Below are positions 10,501-18,288 of a DNA stretch of 25,348 bases, piece after piece. Source of the DNA: OLB6 sp964525565 (lineage in GTDB: Bacteria > Bacteroidota > Ignavibacteria > Kapaibacteriales > Kapaibacteriaceae); assembly GCA_964525565.1 (NCBI GenBank), contig CAZGHI010000035.1, forward strand, positions 1 through 25,348, in the 5' to 3' direction. The notes beneath the pieces are model-generated. The model made no database searches. It saw only the letters and a list, made by a program, of their open reading frames with translations, and was not told the DNA's origin. Position 1 is the stretch's first letter. Each line of letters starts with the position of its first letter. Made by a program: the position numbers and the translations under genes.

Positions 10501-12102
10501 GATATAGTTCAGCCACTGCAAACCAGCATCTATTTCACGTGTGATCAAGTAACCGGCATTAGGTGGTGCAGTGTTCTTGCACACAGTAACTGTATCAAGG
10601 CATAGAGGCGGATCAAGAAAATTAATGTCGGTGCCGAACGGATCTTCCAACATGCGCTGGTAAATATCGCACAGGCCCTCTTCCGCAGTCCCCCCCCCTA
10701 CAAACATCCAACGGCGCATCCACGGTTCGTACTGTGCTGTATCAGCATGAATAATTTTATCGACGAGTGCTTTTCCATCGAGTTCCGTAACTGCTGGTAA
10801 TCTGCCAACAATGATCTCTGGTTGAACTCTATCACTGGGGTCGTCCAGCAACCCAATGTAATAGTCTGACGAAGGCCGTCCGTATGTTGGCACCTGATCC
10901 GGAAGTCGCGACTGTACATTGCCTCCCTTCACAGCCAGACGGGGATCCCACGAGGCATTGCCAAACAAAATTGCCGCTTGTATTGGTGGCTGAGATGCAC
11001 GGTCGTAATGCCATGCCAAGTAGGTACGAAGAGCTTCAACGGTACGGTGTCCGTTTCCGAACTCGTCAAGAATGGCATCTACATCTACAACCTTAACTGA
11101 AAGTCCGTTCGTTTTTCTGCGGTGAGCAGCGAGACGTTCTGCCTGATCACGATGAGTGGCATGTGTAATGATAATGAGGTCGGCTTGTGCGGTATCTGCT
11201 GCAAGGTTTGCCAAATGTGCAGGTCTCACTCTTGCCCACAAGACAGCCTTTTCATCGGCAACATGGAGAACACATGGTGGACCCGCAGGTAAATGCACAT
11301 CAAAGGTCAACTGCTGCGACTGATTCTGATCAAACATGAAGGTTGTACCAAAGGCTGCCGACCCTGAAGAAAATGCAGTAGCTCCATCACCATCCGTATA
11401 GCCGCACACCACCCAATGTGTTCCTGTAGGTGCGGGTAGTTTTCGATTGGACAGGGATGTAATCAGCGTTGGAGAAGCAACGCGACCAGCACTGAAGATG
11501 GCGACTTCGGAACCGGACGGAAGTTGTGTTAAGCGAGATAACAGTTCCGTTTCCGAGGAAGTTATCGTGAACTGCATTGGTTGAATTGGTGCCGTACGGC
11601 TTACCAGTACGAATGCATCTATTGAATCAATGTCCACATAGTCCGATCCGAACCAGCATGTTGCACGCCACTTCTTCCCGTCCGGAGGCACGGTAGGCCA
11701 GTTCCATTCTACGGGTGCAAGTCCTACCCGTATAACAGCCCCGGGCCGAGCAGACGTAACTGCGCCCATGGAGTAGGTTGTTGTATCCAACCACCACCCT
11801 CGTGTAGTTCGCGCATTGTACCATGAAATGTTTGTGTTTAATTGCCGTTGTGGAACATGAACTGTACGTTGTCCGTTCTCTAAAACCGGATATACATCAG
11901 CAGTCACCCGGATAGCGTCAACAGCCATTTGCGACACATAATCTCTATACTTTCTCAAGGAATCAATACCTGTAGCAAAAAACTTTATCATCTGTGAACC
12001 GCTCGGTACCTGGCTTCCAGGCAATGAAAGCTGCAGCGAATGATATCCGTACCCGTCGGTTTCGTTGCCTACTGGCTGCATTCCGTTTACACTTACATCC
12101 AA
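7555..12102 (-). CDS. Gingipain-type C25 protease with ILEI/PANDER-like domain and T9SS sorting domain (C-terminal part of an interrupted gene)
   Basis: Extracellular cysteine protease, 1515 codons counted from a TTG at 12102. Order: about 1-300, beta-rich region continuing the N-terminal half encoded upstream; about 305-662, peptidase C25 domain with His536 (NYIGHG) and Cys566 (ATLSCQTG), closing with LLGDPFTRI; about 670-780, CARDB-like; about 930-1065, a domain resembling ILEI/PANDER (FRGINLAVL, FDTW-like RYDTW, VLFAACNEA, SSWVMIGSPG); about 1185-1295, a second CARDB-like repeat; about 1416-1515, T9SS sorting domain (VVPNPTSG, ITWNG, APGPYVWHL). The frame continues unbroken upstream to a TAA at 12166, on whose other side the signal-peptide half (12166-13200) lies in the same frame. 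On its own this part has no signal peptide. It may act like the PorU sortase or as a secreted cargo. A 9-G run is at 10690-10698. Confidence 0.88.
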   Translation of the reverse strand: MDVSVNGMQPVGNETDGYGYHSLQLSLPGSQVPSGSQMIKFFATGIDSLRKYRDYVSQMAVDAIRVTADVYPVLENGQRTVHVPQRQLNTNISWYNARTTRGWWLDTTTYSMGAVTSARPGAVIRVGLAPVEWNWPTVPPDGKKWRATCWFGSDYVDIDSIDAFVLVSRTAPIQPMQFTITSSETELLSRLTQLPSGSEVAIFSAGRVASPTLITSLSNRKLPAPTGTHWVVCGYTDGDGATAFSSGSAAFGTTFMFDQNQSQQLTFDVHLPAGPPCVLHVADEKAVLWARVRPAHLANLAADTAQADLIIITHATHRDQAERLAAHRRKTNGLSVKVVDVDAILDEFGNGHRTVEALRTYLAWHYDRASQPPIQAAILFGNASWDPRLAVKGGNVQSRLPDQVPTYGRPSSDYYIGLLDDPSDRVQPEIIVGRLPAVTELDGKALVDKIIHADTAQYEPWMRRWMFVGGGTAEEGLCDIYQRMLEDPFGTDINFLDPPLCLDTVTVCKNTAPPNAGYLITREIDAGLQWLNYIGHGATDIFDITGWEPSELSNTNKYGLLATLSCQTGAFSNPSVPCKNAQYLTIPQRGFAAAVGGTGYQYIFMVDFLHYRLHDVMREGSRLIGPLMYKAKAPVAQSGSQPAINAVMQFCLLGDPFTRIAMDTTNNISIRGRDVRITPQPGSLQITDRDSVAVVTVNIVNQGVGSSKPLPIRLVTSYEDITDSTTVVFSNGICQSAVATFRIPVFGRSGEHRIVLTADPNNTYGDDTTDNVVRLSFSVLPQSLLPLEPVPYEQFSGTTLHVRQIDPLGTSESRTVSFVLSRERSRDPNHVVVSSHQDQVVRDQSIIDWETQLPDVESGRYWIGSWTTNEEGEESAVLWIPCEYSSNSARIRLNATDLQSLSGNSIVYDEDSKSQMLADLSKSIHLRSNGIAPNDTERNPPLDITIGSITYVRNPFFRGINLAVLTQFDTVPRVIRRYDTWRDPLPIESGHNGFTSDLIRFLRDSVAPGERVLFAACNEAFSGFFNDNNRDSLVEILKYYGSSYADSLRPNSSWVMIGSPGMPAGSASETWKGAPDSLAILETTLVFYVAEGYVTSSVIGPAAQWESATLDHDSAGVTCSVFGRNSLGEEYLITETEQGTDRVTLTNVPPGTSHLRFQWKLVHIPNAGKNSGIRGVRVWYTPAHEVVIEDADFSVLPDTLLRGDTASAFVRIRNADRRWPVNGVVLRVVHDSVEQHSYQTIVNLEANDATTIAFPLPTSTAPTRTITRVFANPDASVPEFYRFNNQQQSALHVVDDSVPPILRSYADVRLLQNGDYVGPEPFFEVRVHDNSNLPITDPSRLVVFVNGLRIREGAVRDYAFLPTDSCLAIGSDNSLRAILRFRTPMDVGQNNLLVRAQDATGNSAELDLAIYLATQNSITRAVVVPNPTSGPTRFDVYLRSPTELTPARIHISDLQGREIATISADIPVGSGSITWNGYTSQGTSVAPGPYVWHLVLQRTDGYWTTAQSGIFQVLR

Positions 12103-12165
12103 TCGCCCATCCGGATTGAATCGTTCTACTCCCGTAAAACTCCCATAGTCAATATCAACTGTTAC

Positions 12166-13200
12166 TTATCCTTGTGGATAGGGGGCTAATGGAAACGTCC
12201 AAACATGCCGGGAATAATCGCGGGCATTCAGGTAGAACCAGTAATACCCTTCGAGGTACACCATATCGCTATTGTTCAAGCTTACATCATCGTTAGCCCC
12301 ACTACCTAAATGGTAGTATCCGGTATCTAGCTCGAATCGCTCCTGTATCTGTACGGAGGACAAATCCGTACTGCTCGTTGATTGTTGTATCCATCGTATT
12401 CGCGGATGTTCGCTTCCTGGACGAACCGTAAGAAACATTACTGCAACCGTATCCTCAAGCGACAGATACGTTGTGTCGCCCTGAGGATGCCGAGACATAA
12501 ACATCAGTGTGTCAGTAGGCTCAATGAGATCCGAGTTCGACTTATTTAGTATCAGAAGAGGCTGCTCTGTGCCTTTCCAAAAGAGAGTTAAATCCTGAAT
12601 TGGTACATCCCGAAATCTTGCATCAACAGCAATAACATCTGCCATCGAGACGGCACCAATTCCAAACCGGTTGGTCTCGAGTCGCACATGTGGTTCATCC
12701 GAATGATACCAGGAACGATTAATCACAATGGGAACAGGATCGTCGTCCAGACTCTTGGAGAATGAGTGAACAACAACACGAACCGTATCTGCAACGGAAA
12801 TTGAGCCATGATCTATCCTCCATGGCCATACAAATACCCGAGCCTGAGGGATGCGTGCAAGCGTTCCGTGCGGACTAACAACTGTCTCGGGTGTGACCGT
12901 GGTATCCTTCGGCGCGTACGACACTGTTTTCCACCCTGAATACTCAACGGTGAAGTTCAAACCGAAATGACCTTCAACCGGAAGGATATGCACAACACCA
13001 TACAGTGGAAGAACGGTGTCCGCGGGGGGGGCTAAATCAGGCCGTTGAAAGCGCAGTATTGGCCAGCCCATCCGATCGCCGGACAGCACTACAGATGTCC
13101 GCATTCCGGTAAAGAGAACAGTATCGCTCCGTCCCAATGCAGACGCTGCAATTGGGCAAAGAACCATCATCACCAGGATACATCGTAATGGAAGTGCCAT
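12166..13200 (-). CDS. N-terminal half of the interrupted C25 protease (signal peptide plus beta-rich domain)
   Basis: A 344-aa frame beginning with a clear signal peptide (MALPLRCILVMMVLCPIAAS). A beta-rich region with aromatic residues follows, ending ARDYSRHVWTFPLAPYPQG before TAA. ATG at 13200 is preferred over GTG at 13233, because the GTG lies in the hairpin 13208-13239. The frame after the stop is the same as that of the downstream protease and reads on without other stops. Large C25 proteins of this group have just such an N-terminal region ahead of the peptidase domain, so I infer one gene of about 1,880 codons cut by a single stop. Sequencing error, recent nonsense mutation and readthrough are all possible. 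A run of eight G on the plus strand is at 13024-13031. Confidence 0.8.
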   Translation of the reverse strand: MALPLRCILVMMVLCPIAASALGRSDTVLFTGMRTSVVLSGDRMGWPILRFQRPDLAPPADTVLPLYGVVHILPVEGHFGLNFTVEYSGWKTVSYAPKDTTVTPETVVSPHGTLARIPQARVFVWPWRIDHGSISVADTVRVVVHSFSKSLDDDPVPIVINRSWYHSDEPHVRLETNRFGIGAVSMADVIAVDARFRDVPIQDLTLFWKGTEQPLLILNKSNSDLIEPTDTLMFMSRHPQGDTTYLSLEDTVAVMFLTVRPGSEHPRIRWIQQSTSSTDLSSVQIQERFELDTGYYHLGSGANDDVSLNNSDMVYLEGYYWFYLNARDYSRHVWTFPLAPYPQG

Positions 13201-13207
13201 AAACGTA

Positions 13208-13239
13208 AGTGCCGCGATACGAACACGTATCACGGCACT
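13208..13239 (-). terminator. Hairpin after the four-helix membrane protein gene
   Basis: Near-perfect inverted repeat: AGTGCCG pairs with CGGCACT, then a C/A mismatch, then GATACG pairs with CGTATC around an AACA loop. It begins 23 bp after the stop of the 13263-14606 gene and ends 7 bp before the ATG at 13200. The T tract is weak, so it may be a partial terminator or a processing signal within an operon. Confidence 0.5.
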
Positions 13240-13262
13240 ATGACTAATCTGTTGTAGATGAG

Positions 13263-14606
13263 TTACGTGCGATCGGGAAAAGCTTGGCGCATGGCAATGA
13301 TAATCTTCTCCGCAACCTTATCGCTTACTACACGCCGAACATTATCATCGCTGGCTAACGCTTCCTGGATTGCCAGCTCCACTTTTTGCTTAATCAGTTC
13401 TGATGTTTCTCCTACCAGGGCATCGGCAAGCGTATGCATGTCCTCCGACACGTCTTTCATGGTTTCAAGCTGATTTTTATTGGCATCTTCCATCTTCTTC
13501 ATCAGCTTATCCATGCGCTCTTCTTCTTCTGTATATAGAAGTGCAAATGCAAGGAGAGCCAACAGACATCCTTCCAGCGAGATGGCCGCAAGAATGAGTG
13601 ATGGTTTGGTTGCCGGAATAAACTTCAAACCACGAATACCAATAATTACGATCAGGATTGCAGCGCCACCATAGGCCAAACCGGTAACATTGTTCGAGTA
13701 CTTTTCTGTGAAGTGGTGGCTCATGTACAGACGAAGACCTTTTAGGAACTTCGCACGATTTCTAGACCACTCAATACCGTGTTTGGTGTCTTCGATTTCT
13801 TTAACAACAAAATCCGAAAAGAATTCCTTAATCCGCAGTAAAAGAACTTCCTTACGGAAGTCAACAAGATCTACATCAGGCGAAAACACTTCCTCGAAAC
13901 GTAGCGGACGGCGTCCCTGTTTAGCAAGATTGTCTTCGTCTTCGGTTGTTGTTCGTTCCCAAACCACTTTGAATGCAGACCGAACTTGGTGGCCTTCGAG
14001 TGCCTTCAGATCGGTGTCTGGCATTGTCAGGAGATCTACAATTTCATCGGCAAATCCTGTTTGCAGTCGAATTTTAGCTTTATTGTGAACAATCTCCCTG
14101 TCCACTTTCTGGGCCATGTAACCAATACTGCTAGGCAAGAAAAACGTTGTCGTTAGCGCTAACCCAATTCCCAGAACTAAGGAAAGAACTGAGAATCCAA
14201 GTAGTGGTTCGAGAATAATGGCTGCTTCTCCAAGCCCCCCCTCGCCATTTGCCTTTACAATCCACTCGCCCGGACCTTTGGAATATCCGTCTTCCTTTTC
14301 AGTTCGCTCTTCGTCGGTAAAATCGAAAATGTAGTCTGTTTTGATGAGAGGCTTCAGTTTTGTACCAGGTGCAACCTCACCTGTAAACTTGTCAGTGACA
14401 ACGGCGTGCAGTCCCGGCATCACTTCTTTAAAGTTTTCTTTCAGTCGCTCATCATGAGGGTGGAACAGCGTTAACACGCCGGCCTGCACCGCTGATGGTA
14501 TAACAAACTTGTACACACCGTACGAGAAGACGACGACTAGTGCCAGGAATAACAAGTAATGCTGTGGTCCTGACTTTACGTGTGTCTGATGCTCGTTTGC
14601 TGTCAT
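13263..14606 (-). CDS. Unrecognised four-helix membrane protein with C-terminal coiled coil
   Basis: I do not recognise this 447-aa protein. Four membrane helices are visible, near 17-38, 137-160, 308-327 and 336-358. Between helices 1 and 2 lies a segment of about 100 residues, and between 2 and 3 a charged segment of about 150 residues. After helix 4 comes a long, highly charged stretch with coiled-coil character (about 359-415: TEEEERMDKLMKKMEDANK onward). The ATG at 14606 is chosen for the GAGGGG site just upstream; an earlier start would be unsupported. It lies directly upstream of the C25 protease on the same strand, separated by a hairpin, so a link with type IX secretion is possible but only inferred from position. 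An overall likeness to scaffolding or motor-type membrane proteins is too vague to name. Confidence 0.8.
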   Translation of the reverse strand: MTANEHQTHVKSGPQHYLLFLALVVVFSYGVYKFVIPSAVQAGVLTLFHPHDERLKENFKEVMPGLHAVVTDKFTGEVAPGTKLKPLIKTDYIFDFTDEERTEKEDGYSKGPGEWIVKANGEGGLGEAAIILEPLLGFSVLSLVLGIGLALTTTFFLPSSIGYMAQKVDREIVHNKAKIRLQTGFADEIVDLLTMPDTDLKALEGHQVRSAFKVVWERTTTEDEDNLAKQGRRPLRFEEVFSPDVDLVDFRKEVLLLRIKEFFSDFVVKEIEDTKHGIEWSRNRAKFLKGLRLYMSHHFTEKYSNNVTGLAYGGAAILIVIIGIRGLKFIPATKPSLILAAISLEGCLLALLAFALLYTEEEERMDKLMKKMEDANKNQLETMKDVSEDMHTLADALVGETSELIKQKVELAIQEALASDDNVRRVVSDKVAEKIIIAMRQAFPDRT

Positions 14607-14785
14607 CTCTACCCCTCTACCCGTTGGAGAATTGGTGGTTATGCTGCTGTGAACTATTTGGAACCGCCAATATACCAAAGAATTAGCCTAAACGCATCAA
14701 AATCTTGTTCAGATGGACGGGGCTCAAAAATTGGTTCCGTAGCTTCGCGTCCCAATCAGGATGAATTGTTATACTGGATTTCATT

Positions 14786-16138
14786 ATGTCTGTGCAATCT
14801 GCTTACCGTCCGCAATTTTTTGTTTCACCGGATCAAGCACTCGATACCCTACGTAAGTTTTTACTGGTAGATGGCTTCCAGCTGGTCGTTGACTTGGAGA
14901 AGAGTCATGGCAGCTACTTTGTTGATGCCCGTAACGGCCGGGAATATCTGGACTTCTTTTCGTGCATCGCATCAATGCCCATTGGCCTCAATCATCCAAA
15001 GCTCGCCGAGCCAACATTCCTGGAATACATCGCACGGGTAAGCCTGAACAAGCTCTCGAACAGCGACATCTATTGTTCGGAAATGGCCACGTTTGTTCAA
15101 ACGTTTTTTGAATTGGCAGTACCCGCATCGTTCAAGCATGCCTTTTTTATAGAGGGGGGGGCATTGGCTGTTGAAAATGCGCTTAAGGTAGCCATGGATT
15201 GGAAGGTGCGGAGTAACTTCAGAAAAGGGTATCGGAGTGAGCGTGGTCATAAGGTGTTACACTTCGATGGCGCATTTCACGGACGCAGCGGCTACACCAT
15301 GAGCCTTACTAATACTGATCCTTCGAAGACGAGCCTGTACCCAAAATTCGATTGGCCACGTGTTTCCCATCCGTCACTTCGATTCCCACAAACTAACGAA
15401 GAAGTCAGCCGTGTTGAAGAAGCAGAGCGCCTAACTGTGTTACAGATTGAGCAGGCATTTCGGCAAAATCCTGACGACATTTGTGCAATTATCATAGAGC
15501 CTATCCAAGGGGAAGGCGGCGACAGACATGTGCGCCCCGAATTCCTGCAGCAGTTGCGTGTGCTGGCTAACAACCACGAGGCCCTGCTCATATTTGACGA
15601 GGTTCAAACCGGCGTTGGCATCACTGGCTCCTGGTGGGCTCACCAGTCGCTTGGTGTGGAACCGGACATCTTAGTTTTTGGCAAGAAGATGCAGGTATGT
15701 GGTATTGTGGTTACGGACCGCATTGACGATATACAGGAGAACGTCTTTCATACCCCCAGCAGAATCAACTCAACCTGGGGTGGCAACCTCACCGATATGG
15801 CGCGTTCAACACGCTATCTGGAAATCATTGCAGAAGACAATCTTGTACATAATGCACTTGTACAGGGTGAATATTTGCACAATGCCATCCTTCAGATGGC
15901 CGAGGAGTTTGAGCCAAACACAATATCAAATATTCGTGGTCGCGGGTTGTTCCGAGCCTTCGACCTGCCATCAACTGCTATGCGAAATGAGTTCCTTCGG
16001 ACTGCATACGACCATGGCGTTCTTATTGTTGGCAGTGGTCAGCATAGTGTTCGTTTCAGGCCGCCCCTTACGATATCATCAGAAGAAATCGATTCCGGAA
16101 TCTCTCTCCTTTCGGAATCACTGCGCGCAATTAAATAA
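14786..16138 (+). CDS. lat: L-lysine 6-aminotransferase
   Basis: PLP-dependent class III aminotransferase of 450 aa. It would move the epsilon-amino group of lysine to 2-oxoglutarate, giving 2-aminoadipate 6-semialdehyde (piperideine-6-carboxylate). The cofactor lysine is Lys300 (LVFGKKMQ), and the Asp of LLIFDEVQTG is the usual pyridine-nitrogen partner. Glu243 in IIEPIQGEGG corresponds to the glutamate that sets lysine/glutamate switching in the Mycobacterium tuberculosis enzyme. The substrate-binding flank SSRINSTWGGN-type motif is present as PSRINSTWGGN. The gene stands alone, divergent from the four-helix membrane protein gene and convergent with nrnA 21 bp away. An 8-G run is at 15154-15161. 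A TATACT at 14770-14775 could be a -10 element, but no -35 fits. Catabolism or piperideine-carboxylate supply are both possible roles. Confidence 0.93.
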   Translation: MSVQSAYRPQFFVSPDQALDTLRKFLLVDGFQLVVDLEKSHGSYFVDARNGREYLDFFSCIASMPIGLNHPKLAEPTFLEYIARVSLNKLSNSDIYCSEMATFVQTFFELAVPASFKHAFFIEGGALAVENALKVAMDWKVRSNFRKGYRSERGHKVLHFDGAFHGRSGYTMSLTNTDPSKTSLYPKFDWPRVSHPSLRFPQTNEEVSRVEEAERLTVLQIEQAFRQNPDDICAIIIEPIQGEGGDRHVRPEFLQQLRVLANNHEALLIFDEVQTGVGITGSWWAHQSLGVEPDILVFGKKMQVCGIVVTDRIDDIQENVFHTPSRINSTWGGNLTDMARSTRYLEIIAEDNLVHNALVQGEYLHNAILQMAEEFEPNTISNIRGRGLFRAFDLPSTAMRNEFLRTAYDHGVLIVGSGQHSVRFRPPLTISSEEIDSGISLLSESLRAIK

Positions 16139-16159
16139 GGCTGCAGTTCTAGCTGTGGT

Positions 16160-17200
16160 TTACAACAGTGAAAGCGATGCGTTAACGACGTCGTTAACCA
16201 CGTCTTGTAAACGCCGACCGTACACACGTGCACCGGCAGCATAGGTGTGGCCTCCACCACCGTATTGTGCTGCTAGGTCACGAATGAATACGGGTCCTTT
16301 CGATCGAAACGAGCATTTTACGCAATCAGGCAACTCAACAAAGAGAATTCCAATGTACACACCAGTGATGCCCAAGGTATGGTGTACAAATCCCTCAGTA
16401 TCACCAACGGAACAATCAAACGCCTTCATCTCCTCGGCTGAGACCGTCATGGTACATACCTTGCCGTCGTGATGTAACGTCATCGTGGCAAGGGCATGCC
16501 CTAATAGCCGCATCCGCCGGAACGAGTTCGTATTGAATACGTTTTCGTAGCTAAGAACAGGGTCGGCACCATAGTTCACAAGGCGGGAAGCACATTCAAA
16601 CACCCATGCTGTAGTTCGAGGAAATCGAAAAGACCCTGTGTCCGTCATTAGACCGGTGTACAAGCACTGGGCTGCACACTCAAGTGGTTGAGATTGTTCC
16701 GTAAATGTTGAGTTTTGAGGAACCATGCCTTCAAACCACAAACGAGCTACCATCTCGCACGTGGCCGGAGAATCAGTGTCAATCCATTGCCACGTTGTAA
16801 AGTGTTCCGGATGTGAATGATGGTCTATGTTTACCACAGTGCCCCTGCATTCACCAATGGCAGCACCTAACGATTGAAGACGATCCAGCGAATTCAGGTC
16901 GAGAACAACGATGCAATTGGCTTCGCATAAGAATTGACGTTGCTGGTCTGAATTGGTCCACACCTCCATTTCGTTTGCACCAGGTAACCAGAGAAGGTTT
17001 TGTGGACATTCCGATGGCAAAAACACTGAAATGTTGTCTTCGCTTACCCCCGCCTGCTTCAGGAGGTGCCGTAGTCCAAGCACAGAACCAATGGCATCAC
17101 CGTCGGGATTAACATGCGTGCACAACACAAACGTATTGTGTGAAAGCAGCTCATTTGCCAGGTTCTGGATGTATTGTTGCGATAGTGGTTTCGAGATCAT
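16160..17200 (-). CDS. nrnA: DHH/DHHA1 phosphoesterase, oligoribonuclease/pAp phosphatase NrnA
   Basis: Cytoplasmic 346-aa manganese-dependent phosphoesterase that degrades nano-RNA and dephosphorylates 3'-phosphoadenosine 5'-phosphate. The metal motifs are visible in order: THVNPDGDAIGS (His29, Asp33, Asp35), VVLDLNSLDR, the DHH signature in NIDHHSHPEH, and GLMTDTGSFRF. The C-terminal DHHA1 domain ends with the substrate-binding GGGGHTYAAGAR. Length is normal for the family. Its ATG is only 15 bp from the divergent PASTA gene start, so its promoter must lie inside that gene's first codons. Confidence 0.93.
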   Translation of the reverse strand: MISKPLSQQYIQNLANELLSHNTFVLCTHVNPDGDAIGSVLGLRHLLKQAGVSEDNISVFLPSECPQNLLWLPGANEMEVWTNSDQQRQFLCEANCIVVLDLNSLDRLQSLGAAIGECRGTVVNIDHHSHPEHFTTWQWIDTDSPATCEMVARLWFEGMVPQNSTFTEQSQPLECAAQCLYTGLMTDTGSFRFPRTTAWVFECASRLVNYGADPVLSYENVFNTNSFRRMRLLGHALATMTLHHDGKVCTMTVSAEEMKAFDCSVGDTEGFVHHTLGITGVYIGILFVELPDCVKCSFRSKGPVFIRDLAAQYGGGGHTYAAGARVYGRRLQDVVNDVVNASLSLL

Positions 17201-17202
17201 GA

Positions 17203-17210
17203 TACTTTTG
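17203..17210 (+). promoter_or_regulatory. Putative PASTA-gene promoter, -7 element TACTTTTG
   Basis: Exact TAnnTTTG match ending 5 nt before the ATG at 17216. With the usual spacing, transcription would begin at or next to the A of ATG, giving a leaderless message. No Shine-Dalgarno sequence is present, which fits. The -33 region would lie inside nrnA, and no clear TTTG is seen there. Confidence 0.5.
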
Positions 17211-17215
17211 TTTCA

Positions 17216-17950
17216 ATGAAACGTGCACGCCCCACAACCTGGAAAGGACTTTTCATTTACAGTGCACTACTGGTTCTGGCAGTAATTACTGTAGGGATGA
17301 TTGTGGACCAGTTGGTGCTGCCATCTGTGGCCAACGCTACGCGCACGCTAACTATTCCCGATGTAGAAGGCAAGTCGCTGAACGATGCAATAATAATGCT
17401 TGAAGCAAGGGGGCTGGTTGTAATGCCTCCGCACGAGCAGTTCAGTTCTACAGTTGCTGCAGGTACCGTTCTGAATCAAATGCCGTATGCAGGAGCCACG
17501 GTTAAGTCCGGACGTCGCGTATATCTTACCGTTAGTAAGGGCGCAGAAGTGACAACAATGCCTGATCTTCGTGGCAGATCGGTACGTGAGGCCAGACTAA
17601 CGCTCTTACGCATTGGAGTTCAGCTTGGCAATGTGATGTATGAGTTTCACGATAGTGTACCCCCCGAATGCATCATTGCTCAGAGCCTGCCGCCGGGAAG
17701 CAATGTTTCCAGCGATGCAATGCCAAACGTAACGGTTAGCCAGGGCCCGATGGCTGTAAGCGTTCCTGAATTGATTGGAATTCAGCTTACAGAAGCCAGA
17801 CGATTGATAGTAAGTCGGGGATTGGAAGTTGGGCAGATAACAAGAATTCGCAGCACTGTGTTCGAGCCGAATACGGTTTTAGATTCGGATCCTCCGGCAT
17901 TGTCTTCTATTCAACCCACACGCAAGATCAACCTGATCGTAGCCGACTAA
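17216..17950 (+). CDS. Membrane-anchored protein with three PASTA domains
   Basis: A 244-aa protein with a short basic N-terminus, one membrane helix (about 11-32) and three extracytoplasmic PASTA domains (about 45-109, 112-177, 181-243). Each domain shows the hallmark P-[DE]-[LV]-x-G and an ending like T-V-S-x-G. PASTA domains bind peptidoglycan stem peptides or related envelope ligands; here there is no kinase or transpeptidase domain attached, and none is adjacent. The stop overlaps the convergent Rieske gene's stop by 3 bp. The ATG at 17216 is needed to include the membrane helix. Role: probably sensing or scaffolding at the cell wall, not resolvable further. Confidence 0.9.
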   Translation: MKRARPTTWKGLFIYSALLVLAVITVGMIVDQLVLPSVANATRTLTIPDVEGKSLNDAIIMLEARGLVVMPPHEQFSSTVAAGTVLNQMPYAGATVKSGRRVYLTVSKGAEVTTMPDLRGRSVREARLTLLRIGVQLGNVMYEFHDSVPPECIIAQSLPPGSNVSSDAMPNVTVSQGPMAVSVPELIGIQLTEARRLIVSRGLEVGQITRIRSTVFEPNTVLDSDPPALSSIQPTRKINLIVAD

Positions 17951-18288
17951 ACCTCCAGCCAAACATACCCATCGTGCTCAACTACGGTGTACGTGCGCAA
18001 GCCCCCTCCGGAAGCCATGTTTTTACCTGACTTAATATCGAAGCACCATGAGTGCATCGGGCAGGTAACCGTGCCGTTGACTACTGCACCTTGTGCGATG
18101 ACCGCTTCTCTCTTGTGCGGACAAATATTCGAAACGGCATATACCGTTCCATTAATCCGAAACAGTGCAATGTCCCTCTCGATGTCCACATACACCCGTT
18201 TCCCATGCCTTTCCGAAACATCAATACTGGGGCAGAGGCGCTGCAAAACTACCCCGTTAAGTGTTTGCCTTGTCTTATCAAAGTTCAA
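17947..18288 (-). CDS. Rieske [2Fe-2S] protein, NirD-like ferredoxin
   Basis: Small Rieske-domain protein of about 113 aa, probably a soluble electron carrier. The two ligand pairs are intact: Cys56/His58 in CPHKREA and Cys76/His79 in CPMHSWCF, with the usual Gly-Pro-poor loop of NirD/ferredoxin-type members. I choose TTG at 18288, which follows a GGGGGAG ribosome site and overlaps the stop of the upstream hydrolase gene by 11 bp. An ATG at 18360 would overlap it by 83 bp and adds sequence unlike the family. Third gene of an apparent kinase/hydrolase/Rieske operon. No oxygenase or nitrite reductase subunit is nearby, so its redox partner is unknown. Confidence 0.85.
   Translation of the reverse strand: MNFDKTRQTLNGVVLQRLCPSIDVSERHGKRVYVDIERDIALFRINGTVYAVSNICPHKREAVIAQGAVVNGTVTCPMHSWCFDIKSGKNMASGGGLRTYTVVEHDGYVWLEV

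Noticed and set aside
13201..13233. GTG start at 13233 for the N-terminal protease half
   Set aside because: It sits in the stem of a hairpin, and the ATG at 13200 already begins a complete signal peptide.
14770..14775. TATACT as a sigma-70-type promoter of lat
   Set aside because: No -35 element at usable spacing and it does not fit the TAnnTTTG motif seen elsewhere, so it is mentioned only in the gene entry.
15678..16244. Long plus-strand frame of 188 codons overlapping lat
   Set aside because: It is a shadow of lat in another frame, with no domain or ribosome site.
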